Positions 1 through 12,500 of a stretch of DNA of 64,000 nt are shown piece by piece. The stretch's first letter is position 1; each line of letters begins with the position of its first letter. The notes under the pieces are model-generated. The model was not told where the DNA came from. It did not search any database and saw nothing but the letters and a program-made list of their open reading frames with translations. The translations under genes were made by a program, and so were the position numbers. The stretch comes from Ditylenchus dipsaci (lineage: Eukaryota; Nematoda; Chromadorea; Rhabditida; Anguinidae): assembly GCA_004194705.1 (NCBI GenBank), contig SADC01001335.1, positions 186,001 through 250,000 on the forward strand. The letters run 5' to 3'.

Positions 1-184
1 TCGAGTTAGAGTTCAAATTGGAGTTAGGATCAGAGGTGTTCACGTAATCAAAATCCCGAATTCTAACTTTAACTCTAATAACGTGAACAAGCCATAACAA
101 AAATTGAAAATTTGGGGATTGAAAATTTGGGGTTTTGTTCTTTGTTCTGTCAATATATCTTTTGTACCTAAGTCACTTTTATAA

Positions 185-325
185 TGTTAATATACCATTT
201 GCCAGAGTACCGCCAGGGCTACAAGATGACATATAGTTCACGAAAAATTTAGAATAAAAAGTGGTCTTATGGCGTCCCAAAGTGTAGAGGTTTGTTTTTT
301 CTGGGACACCCTTTAGCATTTTCTT
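185..325 (-). mobile_element. Miniature element copy, AAAGGGTG family
   Basis: Minus-strand sequence beginning AAAGGGTGTCCCAGAAAAAAC (near 320) and running through GTAGCCCT to CAAATGGTATATTAACATT matches the plus strand at about 11490-11625 in order and spacing. Two dispersed, diverged copies of one non-coding element. The rest of 1-1024 shows nothing else I can identify. Confidence 0.5.
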
Positions 326-1024
326 CGCTAATCCCCTTGATTCGAAAGTGTTTTCTTGGCATAATGTTCCATTTTTTCAAACAAGACGCTTACAAGACGC
401 TTTTGTTAGGCAGGTTGCAGCTATAATTGTGAAATATGATGAAAAAATCGAGCTCAAGTTACGGCCATCATACAATGGAAAGTGTTTTTACCAAATATAT
501 ATTCTACTTCTCGTCTTCCACTCGACCATTGACCCCTCAAGTGTTTCTTAATCCTTAAGATTTTATAAACACCACCACCCCCCCCCCCGAACAAAAGTTT
601 AACTATTTATCCTGATTTCCCTTTTTTCTTTTTCAAATTTCATCTGCCAAATCAGTGTTGAAACCCTGATTTACTTTACCAGACAAGATTTCAAAAAGTT
701 AGCGAAAAGTGTGGTCTTAAAAAAACACCTTTCCGACCTTCCACGCTCAAAGAAACCGGAAGAAAGATTTGTTAGAAAAGACAACTCAAAAATCGAGAAC
801 TTCCAAGTTTTTTCGAGTTAAGCGCGACTCGATAGCCCCATTTATAAGGAAAATATCTAACCCTGTGGACAAAAATAAAATTCAATATTAGATGAAAGCA
901 GATTGTAAATTTGTTTTTGGCACATTTTCCAATTTTGAGGACGGCACTTTATGGAGTTCACACAATATATGCGCTGTTTGTACGGTATATTTTTTTTGTG
1001 ATTACATATTCACAGCCAACTCAC

Positions 1025-1711
1025 CCACTGACTTCTTTGGAGCCATTAACTGGAATTCTCTGCCCGTCTTCAGTAACACAAGAAACTAGTCGTCTTACGC
1101 CTCCAGGACGGCACTCCAGCTCAAACGACTTCTCCTGCCATCTGCTGCCCACACTTCGACCATCGCATTTGGCGTTGGGGTTGGCTCCCTGAAAAAAAAA
1201 CCAGTTTACCATGAGCCTGAAAAAGTCGACCGTTTACCTGTACGAGGGTGACCATGCCTCGGTCATTCATCTGACACTTCACTCGTCATTGTGGTCCTCC
1301 ACAGAAGTGTTGATAGGGATCCTGCGGCCGTGGTTAGGGAGCACACACGCTACCACTTCAGTCTTCCAGGAGCCGTTTTCGTAGATGGTGCATCTCATCA
1401 CAAATGCCGACCGCTCTTCCTACAAATCATGTTTTTAATGTGACTCAGGTTTTCAGATGAAATCAAAAAAAATATGGAATTTTTCGATTTTACGGAAAAT
1501 TAGACATAAAAGCAGTCTCAGTTTTAAAAACTATTTTATTTGTCAGGTATCAATCAAATAATCAGTTCAGCTAGACCAAAAAGTAGACACCTACCCATTC
1601 CTCTCCGTTCCTGTAGTCCACTCCATTGTGTTTACAAGCAGTGCTTGAGCCAACACATAGCACACCCAATACTAATAGAAGAGGAAGAAATACCTCCAAG
1701 TTGGCAATCAT
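1025..1711 (-). CDS. Secreted Cys-rich protein with two MIG-18-like Fn1-type repeats (partial)
   Basis: Three exons on the minus strand: 1711-1595, 1419-1238 and 1188-1025, joined by GT-AG introns in matching phase (the second is 49 nt). Exon 1 starts with ATG at 1711 and encodes a signal peptide (MIANLEVFLPLLLVLGV..), then CKHNG..Y..GEEW. Exon 2 carries MRCT..ENGSWKTEVVACV and RIPIN. Exon 3 carries a second repeat: CDG..SRW..SFELEC..GGV..LVSCV..DG..IPVNGS. The C-x-G / W / SFE-x-x-C / V-x-C / RIP-x-N spacing resembles the abnormal cell migration protein 18-like domain of secreted nematode proteins; that match is from memory. Exon 2 needs one extra base near 1280 (GAG TG- AAG TGT) to stay open and end in phase. 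Exon 3 ends in phase 2 at GTGAGT (1024). A weak acceptor at 863-864 could lead to a short last exon, but the 3' end is not established. Role: probably extracellular matrix. Confidence 0.72.
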
Positions 1712-1730
1712 CTCCCTTCTAAAATTTGTT
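1712..1730 (-). promoter_or_regulatory. Probable spliced-leader acceptor of the Fn1-like gene
   Basis: Read on the minus strand, AAATTTTAG ends at 1719, only 7 nt before the ATG at 1711. An acceptor this close to the start with no visible upstream exon suggests trans-splicing. An ordinary 5' UTR intron is the alternative. Confidence 0.5.
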
Positions 1731-4470
1731 GGGTTGGTCAAAAGTGCAAAAAGCTATACGCAGTGGCACGAAAAATTAAGCTGACTTAAAATATTCAAAA
1801 TCGGCTTTTCGGTCAAAGAAATACTGGAAACACTATTATTTATAATATATATATGAAACTGACAAGATGTAAAACATATGCATATGATCGAAATAGTTTG
1901 AACACAGGGTACGTAATTCACTTCAAATACACACTTCATTTTGAAAAAAAAATACACTTGGCCAAAAAAGTACAATTTCGTCATTTTTCGTCAATTCGTT
2001 GATTTAATCCAGTGCTTATTGATTTTTGAGCACCGAAAAAAAATATTTTGACTAAAAACTTTAAAAATAAAAAAGATTTTGAGTCCCGAAAAAAGTACAA
2101 ATCTTTTTAAAAAGTACAGTTACGTCCCCTGTTTAAACAGTCTCATTGATAACTTGCGTGACAGATTTTGCCATTTATACGACCCTCACAATGGATATAA
2201 AAATTCGGATGTCGAGGTCGTTGAGCTTCCGTAGCTCTGCGAATTATCAGAATTTTTTAATTATGTAAATGAACTTTATCTGTTCTCAAAGTCATTTCAT
2301 TAAAAAAAATTAAGCTGGAGCTCTGGACGCCACGTCACCAGAGCTTATTAATCGGTGCCCCAAAAGTCAGGATTAAAATTATTCTGTTTTTATTCTTAAT
2401 TTTTCTCATTTTTCAGTCGACCTTAAAAAATTTGCAGTAGACAAACCCAGGACGATCAGATAGCTCGATAAGTTAGAGCACCGACCTACAAAAAAAATTC
2501 TATCGCTGTAGCGACCACAAGCGAAATTTAAGTAAGAGTTACTTTTTCCTGAGCACACTATGCCCAAGATAAAATTTCTAAAGAAACTCTTAAACATCAA
2601 AAAGTAACAAAAAGTGATTTCGTTGCAAAGCCCAAACACTAGACAATTTTTTGCCGAACGAATATTTGAAAGCATTATGCGATGCTTTGATTTTCGGCCC
2701 AAATACTATGGAATGCCCAGTAAACAATTAATTGAAAGCGATTGGAGTAGCAAAAAGTTTGGCCAACGGAACAACTGTTCCCCCTTCTAATTGATCACCA
2801 CTTGAGTTTAGAGAATCGATCCCTATTGCTTATTCTTTTTATTATTGCCAAGCCATGCACTTCGGTTTGCGGCTCTCTTTCCTTCAAAAGTCAAATGAGA
2901 AAAAAAGTTTAGAAGTGAATAAAAATTGATATATAAAAGAGGAAGCCACTTTTCAAAAGCTTCCAGACACATTTGATTTCTGGTGATTGTTTTTAATGTT
3001 GACAAGATGATGGAAAGACAGATGAATAAAGGCAATAAAGGGAGTGAAAATGATAAGGCTAATATTGAAATTCAGCATCGAAATACTGATTTTTCGCAGT
3101 AACTCGTAAGAACGAGTACTTTTCGGTGTTTTTTTAAATCTTTATTTTCATTTTTTGATCAACAAGCAGCCCTGCATCTGCAGTATCTAATTAACTATTA
3201 AGTCGATAGTTTATTTCGATAGTATCGACTAAACGATTGTGATTGAGAATAATGTCACAAAAGTCAATTTTTATAAAATAGAAACTATTTTACAAAAACT
3301 AATTATTTTCAAGTTTTTTGTAATCACAACAAGTCATTATTATAAACTAGTATTAAATTAAATGAAAAGTAAAAAATTCAGAATTTGAATTGCCCAAGTT
3401 CCTACACTATCTCCTCAACAGCTTTCCCTATCTATCTCTTATTTTGTAGCCAACTTTACACTTTTCGCATTTTAAATATTTCTTTGGAACATAAAAACAT
3501 AACATAAAAACAAAGCAAGATCAGAAGGAAATTTGTGTTCCCATTGACAATATCCTGCGTAAAAAATTCTTTGATCAGTAAACTCTCACAGGAAATAAGA
3601 ATAAAACATAAATACCATAAAATTTTCTGATCTAAAAGGTCAAAATAAAAATAAAAAATCAGTTAAACATGCAGTTTCAAAACTCTAGACCACATATGTC
3701 GTGAGTGCAAATCCCGTTAGGTAAATAAGGTGATTCCCGAATATTTTTGGGGAAGGGAGGATCCAAGTGGTCGTCTACTTAGATCAAAAAAAATTTATTT
3801 CTCGGGTTCCAAAACTGTTTTCTGGACTATATGGACTTATTCGGACATGTTGAAGATGGTTTAATAATAGTAAAATGCCGTTTTGTAGGGTATTTCTTGA
3901 GTTCTAGTAAAGTGGTTGGAATACTATGCAAGGGGTTTGGGTAGTATACAGGTGGATGATACCCTGAACACAGTTATTTACTTGATATCTGAAGGCAAAA
4001 ATTCAAATTTTGGCGAAAAAAGTTGGCGAAAAAATGACTTTCTCTTCAAGGCAAAAACATTAAAATATAAAAATGGGGGCTACCGGAGTATAAACGCCCA
4101 ACGCCACACCCCCCCCCCCTTCAAATGAATATTTTTTAAAAGTGTTTCCAAAGACCCTATATCGACCTAAAATTGCCTCAGAAGCTCGAAAAAGACATTA
4201 TTTTTGTGTTATAGTTGTTTGATAACAAGTAGCGTAAAAAATGTTGAAAAATTAGCACAGACATTTGAAACTTACCGAAATGCCTAGAAATTTCGGGGAG
4301 GGTACGATCCAAGTAGTGGGAACACTCTTTATGTGGTTCAGATACCCGCCAAATTGTTAGAGTTCACTATAGGTGATTTGAGTGCTTACCTGCCTGTTTG
4401 CCTACCCAACCTGAGATTTAATGGTCATTATAAAAACTATTTGTAACTAAAAATCGAAGCTAACGGCTAT
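1731..4470. other. No gene recognised
   Basis: AT-rich sequence whose short open frames carry no recognisable motif or compositional sign of coding. A degraded relative of the 7492-7888 inverted repeat lies at about 3700-3900 (GATCCAAGTGGTCGTCTACTT, then GATGGTTTAATAATAGTAAAA). Confidence 0.5.
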
Positions 4471-4477
4471 TTGTTTG

Positions 4478-4680
4478 TTGTCGCGCTGCTCACTGTTGTG
4501 CGCAACAAAAAGGGCGTGTTGCGCTACTTTGTTGCGCTGTTTAAAAAATATATTGCGCGCAACAGTCAAGAAACGTGTTGCGCTACTAGTGTTGCGTGAC
4601 TCTGTTCCGCGCAACTTTAACTTTTGTTGCGCCAAATTGTGTTGCGCGCAACGTGTTGCGCGCAACGTGTTGCGCGGGAG
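4478..4680. repeat. GTTGCGC cluster with palindromic GTTGCGCGCAAC
   Basis: The word GTTGCGC, or its complement in GCGCAAC, occurs more than ten times within 200 bp, often as the palindrome GTTGCGCGCAAC. It is open on both strands, so the overlapping frames here are artefacts of the repeat. Confidence 0.8.
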
Positions 4681-4764
4681 TATGGGGACTGCTTGAGTAA
4701 ATCACGAAAAATAACAAATTTGTAAGCAAAAAGTACTTTTTACGATAATTAAAAAACTTAGTTG

Positions 4765-5188
4765 CACTCATCATAGTGGGGAGCCCGTCCGTCGCCGTCC
4801 TAATTTTTTCATCTCCGTCCTGCATTTTCACCAAATTTTTAATAATGGAACACTTCTTTTATTTAACATAATATAGTCAGTTTTTTGCTACCTTATTTTT
4901 GTGTGGCCGTCCAGGTTTCCTTTCACTTTTAGCTCAAAAAAATGAGGCCGTCCTAGTTTTACGCAAAAATTTCTTTAAAAAACGGAGAAATTAGGACGGC
5001 CTCATTTTTGGACTATAAGTGAAAGGAAATATGGACTGTCACCCAAAAATAAGGTACAAAAATAAAAACTGACTGTATAATGTAAAATAAAAAAAGCACC
5101 CCGTTATAAAAGATTTGGCGAAAATGCAAGACAAGGACGAGAAAAATTAAGACGGCGATAGACGGGCGCCTTACTATGGCACTCATAC
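4765..5188. repeat. Fold-back element, arms about 200 bp
   Basis: The left arm (4765-4965; ends carry GCACTCATCATAGTGGGGAG, then GCCGTCCTAATTTTT) is the diverged reverse complement of the right arm (4985-5188). The centre is near 4975. Non-coding. Confidence 0.85.
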
Positions 5189-5272
5189 CTATTAAGAAAT
5201 TTTCGTCATCGATTAGACGACTGTTTTTTATGCATGAATACACTATTCTGCTCAGCTTTGATAGTAATAAAT

Positions 5273-5636
5273 AAGGGTGATAATTAATTTTGTCCGCAAA
5301 TTCCTGAAAAATGTCCGCAAATTGATGAAAAATGTGCGCAAATTTCTGAAATGTGTCCGCATATATTCTGAAATGTGTCCACTGATAGGATTATTAACTG
5401 AGAGTGTAATTTTGTGTGCTAAACATGATTTTCGAAACTTTGGTGTGTAAATTTTGGTATTTCTATGCAACTAGAGGTAAAAATCATGCTTTGCCTACAA
5501 AACCTCACTCTGAGCTAATAAAAAACAAATTTTGGGACACATTTCAGAATATTTGCGGACATTTTTCAGCAAATTTGCGGACATTTTACATTTGCGGACA
5601 TTTTTCAGCAATTTGCCGACAAAATTAATTACCACC
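5273..5636. repeat. Fold-back with iterated TGTCCGCAAATT arms
   Basis: The left arm (5273-5390) has about five iterations of a 20-22 bp unit built on TGTCCGCAAATT..TGAAA. The right arm (5536-5636) has the reverse-complement unit TTTGCGGACATTTTTCAG. The outer ends TAATTAATTTTGTC and GACAAAATTAATTA match. Confidence 0.85.
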
Positions 5637-6090
5637 CAATAAATAATAAAGATAATAAAAAATAGTTAAATATTAGCACAGCAAAAGTTAGACTCCAAAA
5701 ACTTCGAAAATGCATATTTTAAAAATGGTAATTTTTACTATTTTTCATTTTTTATTCCCAAGCGCCATTATTATATTTGGCATGTTATATACCAAAAGAA
5801 GGTAGGGTCACATTTCGTACCGCGACATTTCATATCGCGACATTTCGTACCGCGACATTTCATATCGCATCTTTTATGGGGTCTGAAAGGTACCTTTTTG
5901 AACTATTTCAGTCAGAATTGTTTTTAACGCTTTTAAACCCTTTTCCTTCTACTTCAATGTCTATTTTATGGAAAAATGACTAACATGCAAGTTTTCTTAA
6001 TTTTTTGGAATTTAATCATTTTTTCAAGAAATTGATTTTTTCCGAAAAGCCATATCTCAACATTGGGATGTTTAAAAAACATTTTGTAAC

Positions 6091-6276
6091 GGAGCAACAG
6101 AACCTTTGGGGTCCCACTCGCTAGAACCAAAGGGGTCCCAGTCATTTTAAGTCTAATCTATGCAAAAAATGTTCAATTTGAATTCGCGCCTTACTTATTT
6201 TTCGCATAGATTAGACTTAAAATGACTGGGACCCCTTTGGTTCTGGCGAGTGGGGCCCCAAAGGTTCTGGATAGCC
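6091..6276. mobile_element. hAT-like miniature element inside a fold-back arm
   Basis: A palindromic 186 bp insertion whose ends share AGAACCTTTGGGG..CCCACTCGC in inverted orientation. It is flanked by the 8 bp direct repeat TTTGTAAC at 6083-6090 and 6277-6284. The opposite arm of the host fold-back (near 8390) has one uninterrupted copy of this site. An 8 bp duplication is usual for hAT elements. No transposase. Confidence 0.85.
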
Positions 6277-7142
6277 TTTGTAACATAGGTTTTGTAGCTC
6301 TCAAGCTGCGCTACAATATGATGCTAAGAATTTAACGTAACCTTTAAAATTGGCGCTACGACGGTTCATAAAAAATTGATTCATTTTAAAGGGAATTCGT
6401 AAAAAACGGGTTTCATAAAAAATAGAATTCTTCGAAAACCGGATTTCGAAAAAAAATTAATTTGTTTCAAAACGGTTTGGCAAAATGAAACTTTACGATA
6501 TTTTGATTTCATGAATAATTGTTTAAATACGTATTTTTGATTGCTTCCTGATCGACATTTCTATTATTATTTTCATTGAATTAAGCGCTCCCGATGAATC
6601 TCGAAGACCGATACAGCAGCCCTGATGAAGCGAGCAGCTGTGATGCGAGTGAGCAAGGATCATTGGAGGAAGAGGAAATGAGGGCTGTACCCCGAAATTT
6701 AAGCGGCATTTTGCTAAGTGGTCGATTTGCTAAGCGGTCGTTTTGCCAAGAATTTTTTTTGTTAAGCGACAAATTGCTAAGAATTTTGTTGTTGAGGCGC
6801 CCATTTGCTAAGAATATATTTGCTAAGGCATTCTTTTCTTAAATCCCGATTTGTTAAGAACTTTTCTGCCTTTTTGTACTTTTCCTTTTTCTCAATGTTC
6901 TGGTAGGGGATTAGAGATTTTTCCGACGGTCATTTTTCGGCCAATTTTTTTTTGTTTTTTACTGATTTGAATATGGGATCTAGGTAAATTGATATTTTCA
7001 GATTGTGTCCAAAGTACCACAAACCATTCTAAACCACCTCAAGTACCCTAAAACCACCCTAAATACCCAAACCAAACCCAAACCTGAAAGATTAAAATTT
7101 CTTAAAAATAAAAAATAAGCCATTTTTTCTAACTTAAAATTG

Positions 7143-7460
7143 TGTGGGGAATTGGGTTTGTCAAGCCCAAAGTTGCGATTTTACACACTCCAACTTCAAT
7201 ACCTGGTGTAGGTATCACCTGACCAGGTGGATGCCCACCTGGATGTCTTAAAAATCAAAAAGTTCATTTGAATAAAAAAAATCTATTTTCCCAACCAAAA
7301 AAATTGTGAATAATTGGACTTGATGAGACCAAAGGTGCGATTTCACCTACCCGATCCCAAATCTAGGGTTGAGTACCACCTGGACAGGTTGTTATCCAGG
7401 CAACTCAAAAGTAGGGGTATATTCACCCAAATGACCTGAAAGGTCAAACGTTAGTCTTTT
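7143..7460 (-). repeat. Tandem CAGGTGG..CACCTG units (family shared with 62.5-62.9 kb)
   Basis: On the minus strand, modules of about 190 bp combine a CAGGTGG..CACCTG..CAGG..GGTA stretch, an ATTTGGG/ATTGAAG..AAATCGCA stretch and an AATTTTT-rich spacer. The same modules occur in the plus orientation at 62490-62930. In both places they lie just downstream of a GGTTCGA motif. Confidence 0.65.
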
Positions 7461-7491
7461 TATATCTGAAATTACGGTAAAAAATAAAGTG

Positions 7492-7888
7492 TGCACCCAG
7501 GTGGATTCGAACCAGCATCCTCGGCGGTGGCTATCCAAGTGGTCGTCCACTTGGATCAAAATTTTTTTTACGTTTTCGGTTTCCAAATCATTTTTTCTGC
7601 ACTAATTCGAGCACCCTGAAAATGGTTTGACAGTGGTAAAATCACGTTTTATCAAGAAATTTTTGAGTTATCGTGAATTCTTGATTTTGATAAATCAATC
7701 GTTAGCAATAACTCTAAATTTATCGATAAAACGTGATTTTACCACTGTCAAACCATCTTCAGCATGCTCGAATTAGTGCAGAAAAATTGTTTTGGAAACC
7801 GGAAACGTAAAAAAAATTTTGATCCAAGTGGACGACCACTTGGATAGCCACCGCCGAGGATGCTGGTTCGAATCCCTCTGGGTGCAAT
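7492..7888. repeat. Inverted repeat carrying a GGTTCGAATCC box in each arm
   Basis: Arms of about 185 bp (7492-7680, 7706-7888) are nearly identical in inverted orientation. Each contains GATGCTGGTTCGAATCC, which fits the pol III B-box consensus, next to GGATAGCCACCGCCGAG. I could not fold a tRNA around it and there is no clear A box. It may be a tRNA-derived short element. Confidence 0.8.
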
Positions 7889-8228
7889 CAGTCCAGAGTA
7901 GGAGACCCCGATTCAATTAAAACCGTTTTTAGAACATGATTTTGGATTGAATCGTTTGGGTTTTAAGGTCTGTACCCCGAAATTAAGCCGAACTAAAGAA
8001 GATGTAGAAGATGTATAAATTTGTCGAGAAATCTGGATAAACCTATTTATTGATGAATTAAATATTGATAAAACTATATATTTTTAAAACTTCATTCTGC
8101 CAAACCGTTTTGAAACAAATTAATTTTTTTTCGAAATCCGGTTTTCGAAGAATTCTATTTTTTATGAAACCCGTTTTTTACGAATTCCCTTTAAAATGAA
8201 TCAATTTTTTATGAACCGTCGTAGCGCC

Positions 8229-8323
8229 TTAAAATTTTATTTTTATTTCTATCAGTTAAATTCTATCATTATTCAAATACGTATTCGTTACTTTAACTGA
8301 TAGAAATAAAAATAAAATTTTAA
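8229..8323. mobile_element. 95 bp AT-rich palindromic insertion
   Basis: TTAAAATTTTATTTTTATTT..CTATCAGTTAAA followed by its reverse complement. It interrupts GCGCC/AAAGGTTACG, which is almost uninterrupted in the opposite arm near 6350. A miniature element with TTAA-like ends. Confidence 0.75.
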
Positions 8324-8645
8324 AGGTTACGTTAAATTCTTAGCATCATATTGTAGCGCAGCTTGAGAGCTACAAAACCTATGTTACAAAATGTTTTTTA
8401 AACATCCCAATGTTGAGATATGGCTTTTCGGAAAAAATCAATTTCTTGAAAAAATGATTAAATTCCAAAAAATTAAGAAAACTTGCATGTTAGTCATTTT
8501 TCCATAAAATAGACATTGAAGTAGAAGGAAAAGGGTTTAAAAGCGTTAAAAACAATTCTGACTGAAATAGTTCAAAAAAGGTACCTTTCAGACCCATAAA
8601 AGATGCGATATGAAATGTCGCGATACGAAATGTGACCCTACCCAA

Positions 8646-9533
8646 ACGAAAGCTTACTTTTTGCATATTCTGAAACACATCACAGATTTTGGAAATGTTC
8701 AAGCATGAGTGGCAAATGAGTGGTGCCCGAATATGTGCCAACGAAAAAGGTGCTTCTTACGGAATTTGAACTTTTTTATAAAACTGATGTCCACTACAAG
8801 GATTAAAATTTTGTAGATGAATTTACTGTAGATTAATTTACCGTCTCGTCGACCAAACAAATTTATTTGCAAATATTTCTTACGTGAAAAGCAAAATGAA
8901 AAATTCGCCGAAAATAAAAAATTAATTCTGGGTCATTTGTGTTTTGTTCGGCAAATTATACGCAAAATAAATAAGAGGGTTTGTTCACAAAAATATGACC
9001 ACTCAAAATCAGGGACTAGATCAGGGCTTAAATTTCAAAATCAAAAAAAAGACGAAGACACATGTGATCATGAAACATATTTTCGCCTCACCCTATACAA
9101 TGATGATTTCCTAAAAGTCTTTCTTTTCTTGAAATCCTTGATGTAAAGTGAAAAACACCTAAATTTTGACAACTTAATGGACCCTAACCTTGATCTTTGA
9201 ATACACTCTAAAATAGAAATGAGTACTTATCTCCCCAAATCACTAATTAATCTAACCTTGGAAAAAAGAAGCAGCCCAAAAAAACACTTGTAAGTCCAAA
9301 AAATGGCTCTTTGCATAAAACCAAGTGTTTTCCAGCATTCTGAAGAGCCTAAATGAGAGGTGCACTCAGGTGGAGTCGAACTTGAGCAACAATTACAAAC
9401 ACCAACGTCTATTAATTCCTTTTTTGCAGATTGACCTTGGGACATCGCAATTACCTGCTAAAATTGCCTATTCTCTTGGGTTTTTTAACCTTTTTTTTTT
9501 TGCTGAAATCAGGTCAATAGGCAGAGTAAATTT
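8646..9533. other. No gene recognised
   Basis: AT-rich, without recognisable coding. A minus-strand GTTCGACTCC..TGAGTGCACCT motif at about 9355-9385 resembles the GGTTCGA-box family at 7.5 and 62.5 kb. Confidence 0.4.
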
Positions 9534-9539
9534 TTTATT
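9534..9539 (-). terminator. Poly(A) signal of the bZIP gene
   Basis: AATAAA on the minus strand, about 48 nt downstream of the bZIP stop codon (9587-9589). Placement fits; use is inferred. Confidence 0.55.
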
Positions 9540-9586
9540 TTGTCTGGAATTAAATAACCGGCAATATTAAACAGCAAGTCTGGGCA

Positions 9587-12500
9587 CTAGATGGAAGCTA
9601 AATTAACTTCAAAAGGTGATGGGGCGGGCAGCTTTTCTACATCAATCTCTTCTATGGTTTGAGTGGAGGTGAATGCGGCTAAACTGCGGTGTCTGTCCAC
9701 TTCTGTTCTTAACCTGTCCACCTCAAAGCGTAAGCGCATATTTTCTTGCTCTAAGATAGCTGCTCGCACGGCTACTTCGTCTTCCTGTAAATGCTCCAAT
9801 TAGATAGAAAAAATCGAATAAAATGATTACATTTTCTCGTTCTTATTTTTTTATTACCAAATGACTTCAAAGTTATGAAAAAGTTGACTCGATACAATTA
9901 TATTCAGGGTCTTATAGGAGGACACACTTCAAGGTGTACTTTGACTGAAAAACGGGATTTTTCAAGCCTCAGTTAATTTTATTACTCTTTTTGGTGCCTT
10001 AATTTTTTACGTCAAACGATAATACCGTGAATTTGCCCGACTAAAATAACATGAATCACAAGATGGTTCTGTCTGAGTTTGTGGCTCCGATCGTACAGTT
10101 CGAACGGTTCCCTTCTGAGTTTCGAAAAATCCCATTCGTCAGTCAAAATACATCTAAACTTTGACCTTCTTAAAATTTAGGAATTTTTGAATATAATAAA
10201 GTAAAGATGTGACCTTTTAAAAATAATCAATGCTTTTAAAGTATTCTTAACTATTGTACAAATCAATCAAAGGATACAAATACTATCCATACCAAAGTTT
10301 TTTTTATGCCATGAGCCCTAGTTAATAAAATATGACGCAGCAGCAAATGTAGGGGTTTGATATTTCACCTGTTTTTACCCCTAATATTAATTCAAGACGG
10401 TTAGGGGGTCCGATTTCTTGCTGTCTATAATTTTCTCGTACAGCCTGCGTAAAAAATATGAATTTTAGTTTTTTTAAGAATAAAGACAAAATGCACAAAT
10501 TAATTATTTAAAAACTAACTTTTCGCCTCCTGGAGTCTCTGCTTCTCTTGGCAGCATCGTTGTTTTTTCGGCGACGTTCCCAGTATGCCTCGTCCCTGAC
10601 TACTCCTTTGCGCTTCTTGTGTTTGTTGTCAAAGCGAGAGTGGGCCTGTGACTGGGGTTTAGGGGAGATGGCTGGCTGCACAATCACATTCAGGGCTAGT
10701 TTGGAGCAAGGAGGGTGTGTCTGGATGTGCAGCTGGATGAGGACGCCGAAGAACTATTGCCACTGCTGCTACTCCCGTCACTGTCGTGGTGGCAACTTGA
10801 AGAGACCAGCTAAATAATAAAGAAATTAATTTATATGTCAAATATATATAAAAGCACCAAAAAATCACACAAAATTACAAACTTTTATGGCATTATGTGT
10901 GGCTTACATTTTATAATAGCTATGCCAAAGGGGCATTCCCGCGTGTAATACCGCAATTGAAGGCGGGATCAGTAGTTCCTCACTCTTGAAATTTTTTTAC
11001 AGTTGTTTCACGTAATTCGAAAAAAACTTTCTGTCTAGCTTTAAAAAGTAGTGTAAGGTATCAGATTTAACGCCAAATGGATGAAAACAGAGACACTCAA
11101 AAGAAAATGCTGGTTCCATATGTCCCTTTAAGGCTTAGCTACAAGGAGTGGACTATAGGTCTAGGTCTAAGCCTGAGCATAGTTACAATGAGACCCCAGA
11201 CTCTGACTTTACACTTAAACGCCAAACCTCAGACTCTAAACTGTGGCTAAAATGGCTCGACCCAGACCAGAGATCCTCGAACCCGGGCGCAAACCTTTCA
11301 GACGTTTTGAAAGGCTGGATCGAAAAATTTTATAAAAAAAAATCACGAGATTTTTGATCCTTCATTATTTTTTTTTAATACTTTCCCATAGATCTGGATC
11401 TAAGTTTCTGATTCATAGATTTAGAAATCAACTGGACAAGAAAACGCGTTATTGCGGAGACTAGTATTATGAAAGCATCATGCATCAAAGGGTGGCCGAA
11501 AAAACCCCTACACTTCAATGAGCACCGTAGGACCACTTTTAATTTTTTGTGCATGATATGTCACGTTGTAGCCCTCAAAATTTTCTAGCAAATGGTATAT
11601 TAACATTTATTAAGTGAGGCTGGCATAGTGGGTGAATAAACTAAACAAATAAAAAGATGAAATGACTTTTTGAAAAAAAAAACAAAAATGGCCAAAAACC
11701 AATATTTAATAATTTTTTCAAATTTCAGTCGTTTTTTCAATGGAGTTGCTGTTTTCATAAAACTATATCTCAACATCTAATTTTAAAAAAATCTGTAAAA
11801 AAAGTTTGTAGCTCTTGATCTGCGCTACAACATTATGTGAAGACACATATACAGCGCAAAACACTCAAGCAAAATTTTGACCAGTTAAAGTCGCAAAAAG
11901 TGCTGGTCAACTTGTGTTAAGAGCCAGAAAGTGACTTTTAAAAAATAAACTCGAAAATTTTTACGTACCAGTCGAAATAAGAAAGAAAGAGCTACAAAAT
12001 TATGTATTTAGAATATTTTCGCAGAACAAATTTTGATACTAATAATCATCCTGAAAAGACGTCAAAAAATTTTTAAATCAACAAAACAGAAAATTAGGGA
12101 ATTGAATATCCATTTTTTTCATTTGTTCTGTTTATTTACCCACTATACCATTGTTTCTTAATGAATGTTAACATACCATTCCCTAGAAAATTTCCAATTT
12201 TCGGGGGGAATACAATTCTTGTCATGGTTTACTTTTTAATTTTGAGAGAAAACTTCACAAAACACCTAGAAAATATACTGAGTAACTTATAAATGCAACT
12301 TAATCGTAAAATAGCTTGCAGTCAAAACTCCCATTAACGTAACACCCAAAGTTCGTTACCGCCTAGGGTCCGACACTTTTCTCACCTCGATTGCTTGAAA
12401 ATTTTCTGTTATGACAGTCTGGCTGCAAATATCGTCAGGATTCCGATTTTGCCAATTGTTTTAGCAAAAGAAAAGTTTTTTGACCTGAAAGAAGCGAAAT

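Larger units (their letters stand above)
5802..8641. repeat. 2.8 kb fold-back element with nested insertions
   Basis: Arms 5802-6488 and 8094-8641 are reverse complements over long stretches; the ends are GTAGGGTCACATTTCGTA and TACGAAATGTGACCCTAC. A 19-20 bp unit (CGCGACATTTCATAT..) is repeated in the left arm but single in the right. The left arm contains a 186 bp insertion (6091-6276) missing from the right, and the right contains a palindrome (8229-8323) missing from the left. The interior holds a short acidic open frame at 6594 (MNLEDRYSSPDEASS..), the 7492-7888 inverted repeat and tandem units at 7143-7460. The open frame may be the start of a lost element protein; I cannot identify it. 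Confidence 0.9.

Noticed and set aside
2406..2702. 98-codon minus-strand frame with hydrophobic stretches
   Set aside because: Could suggest a membrane protein, but no family pattern and no supporting exons; AT-rich DNA gives such Phe/Leu/Ile-rich frames by chance.
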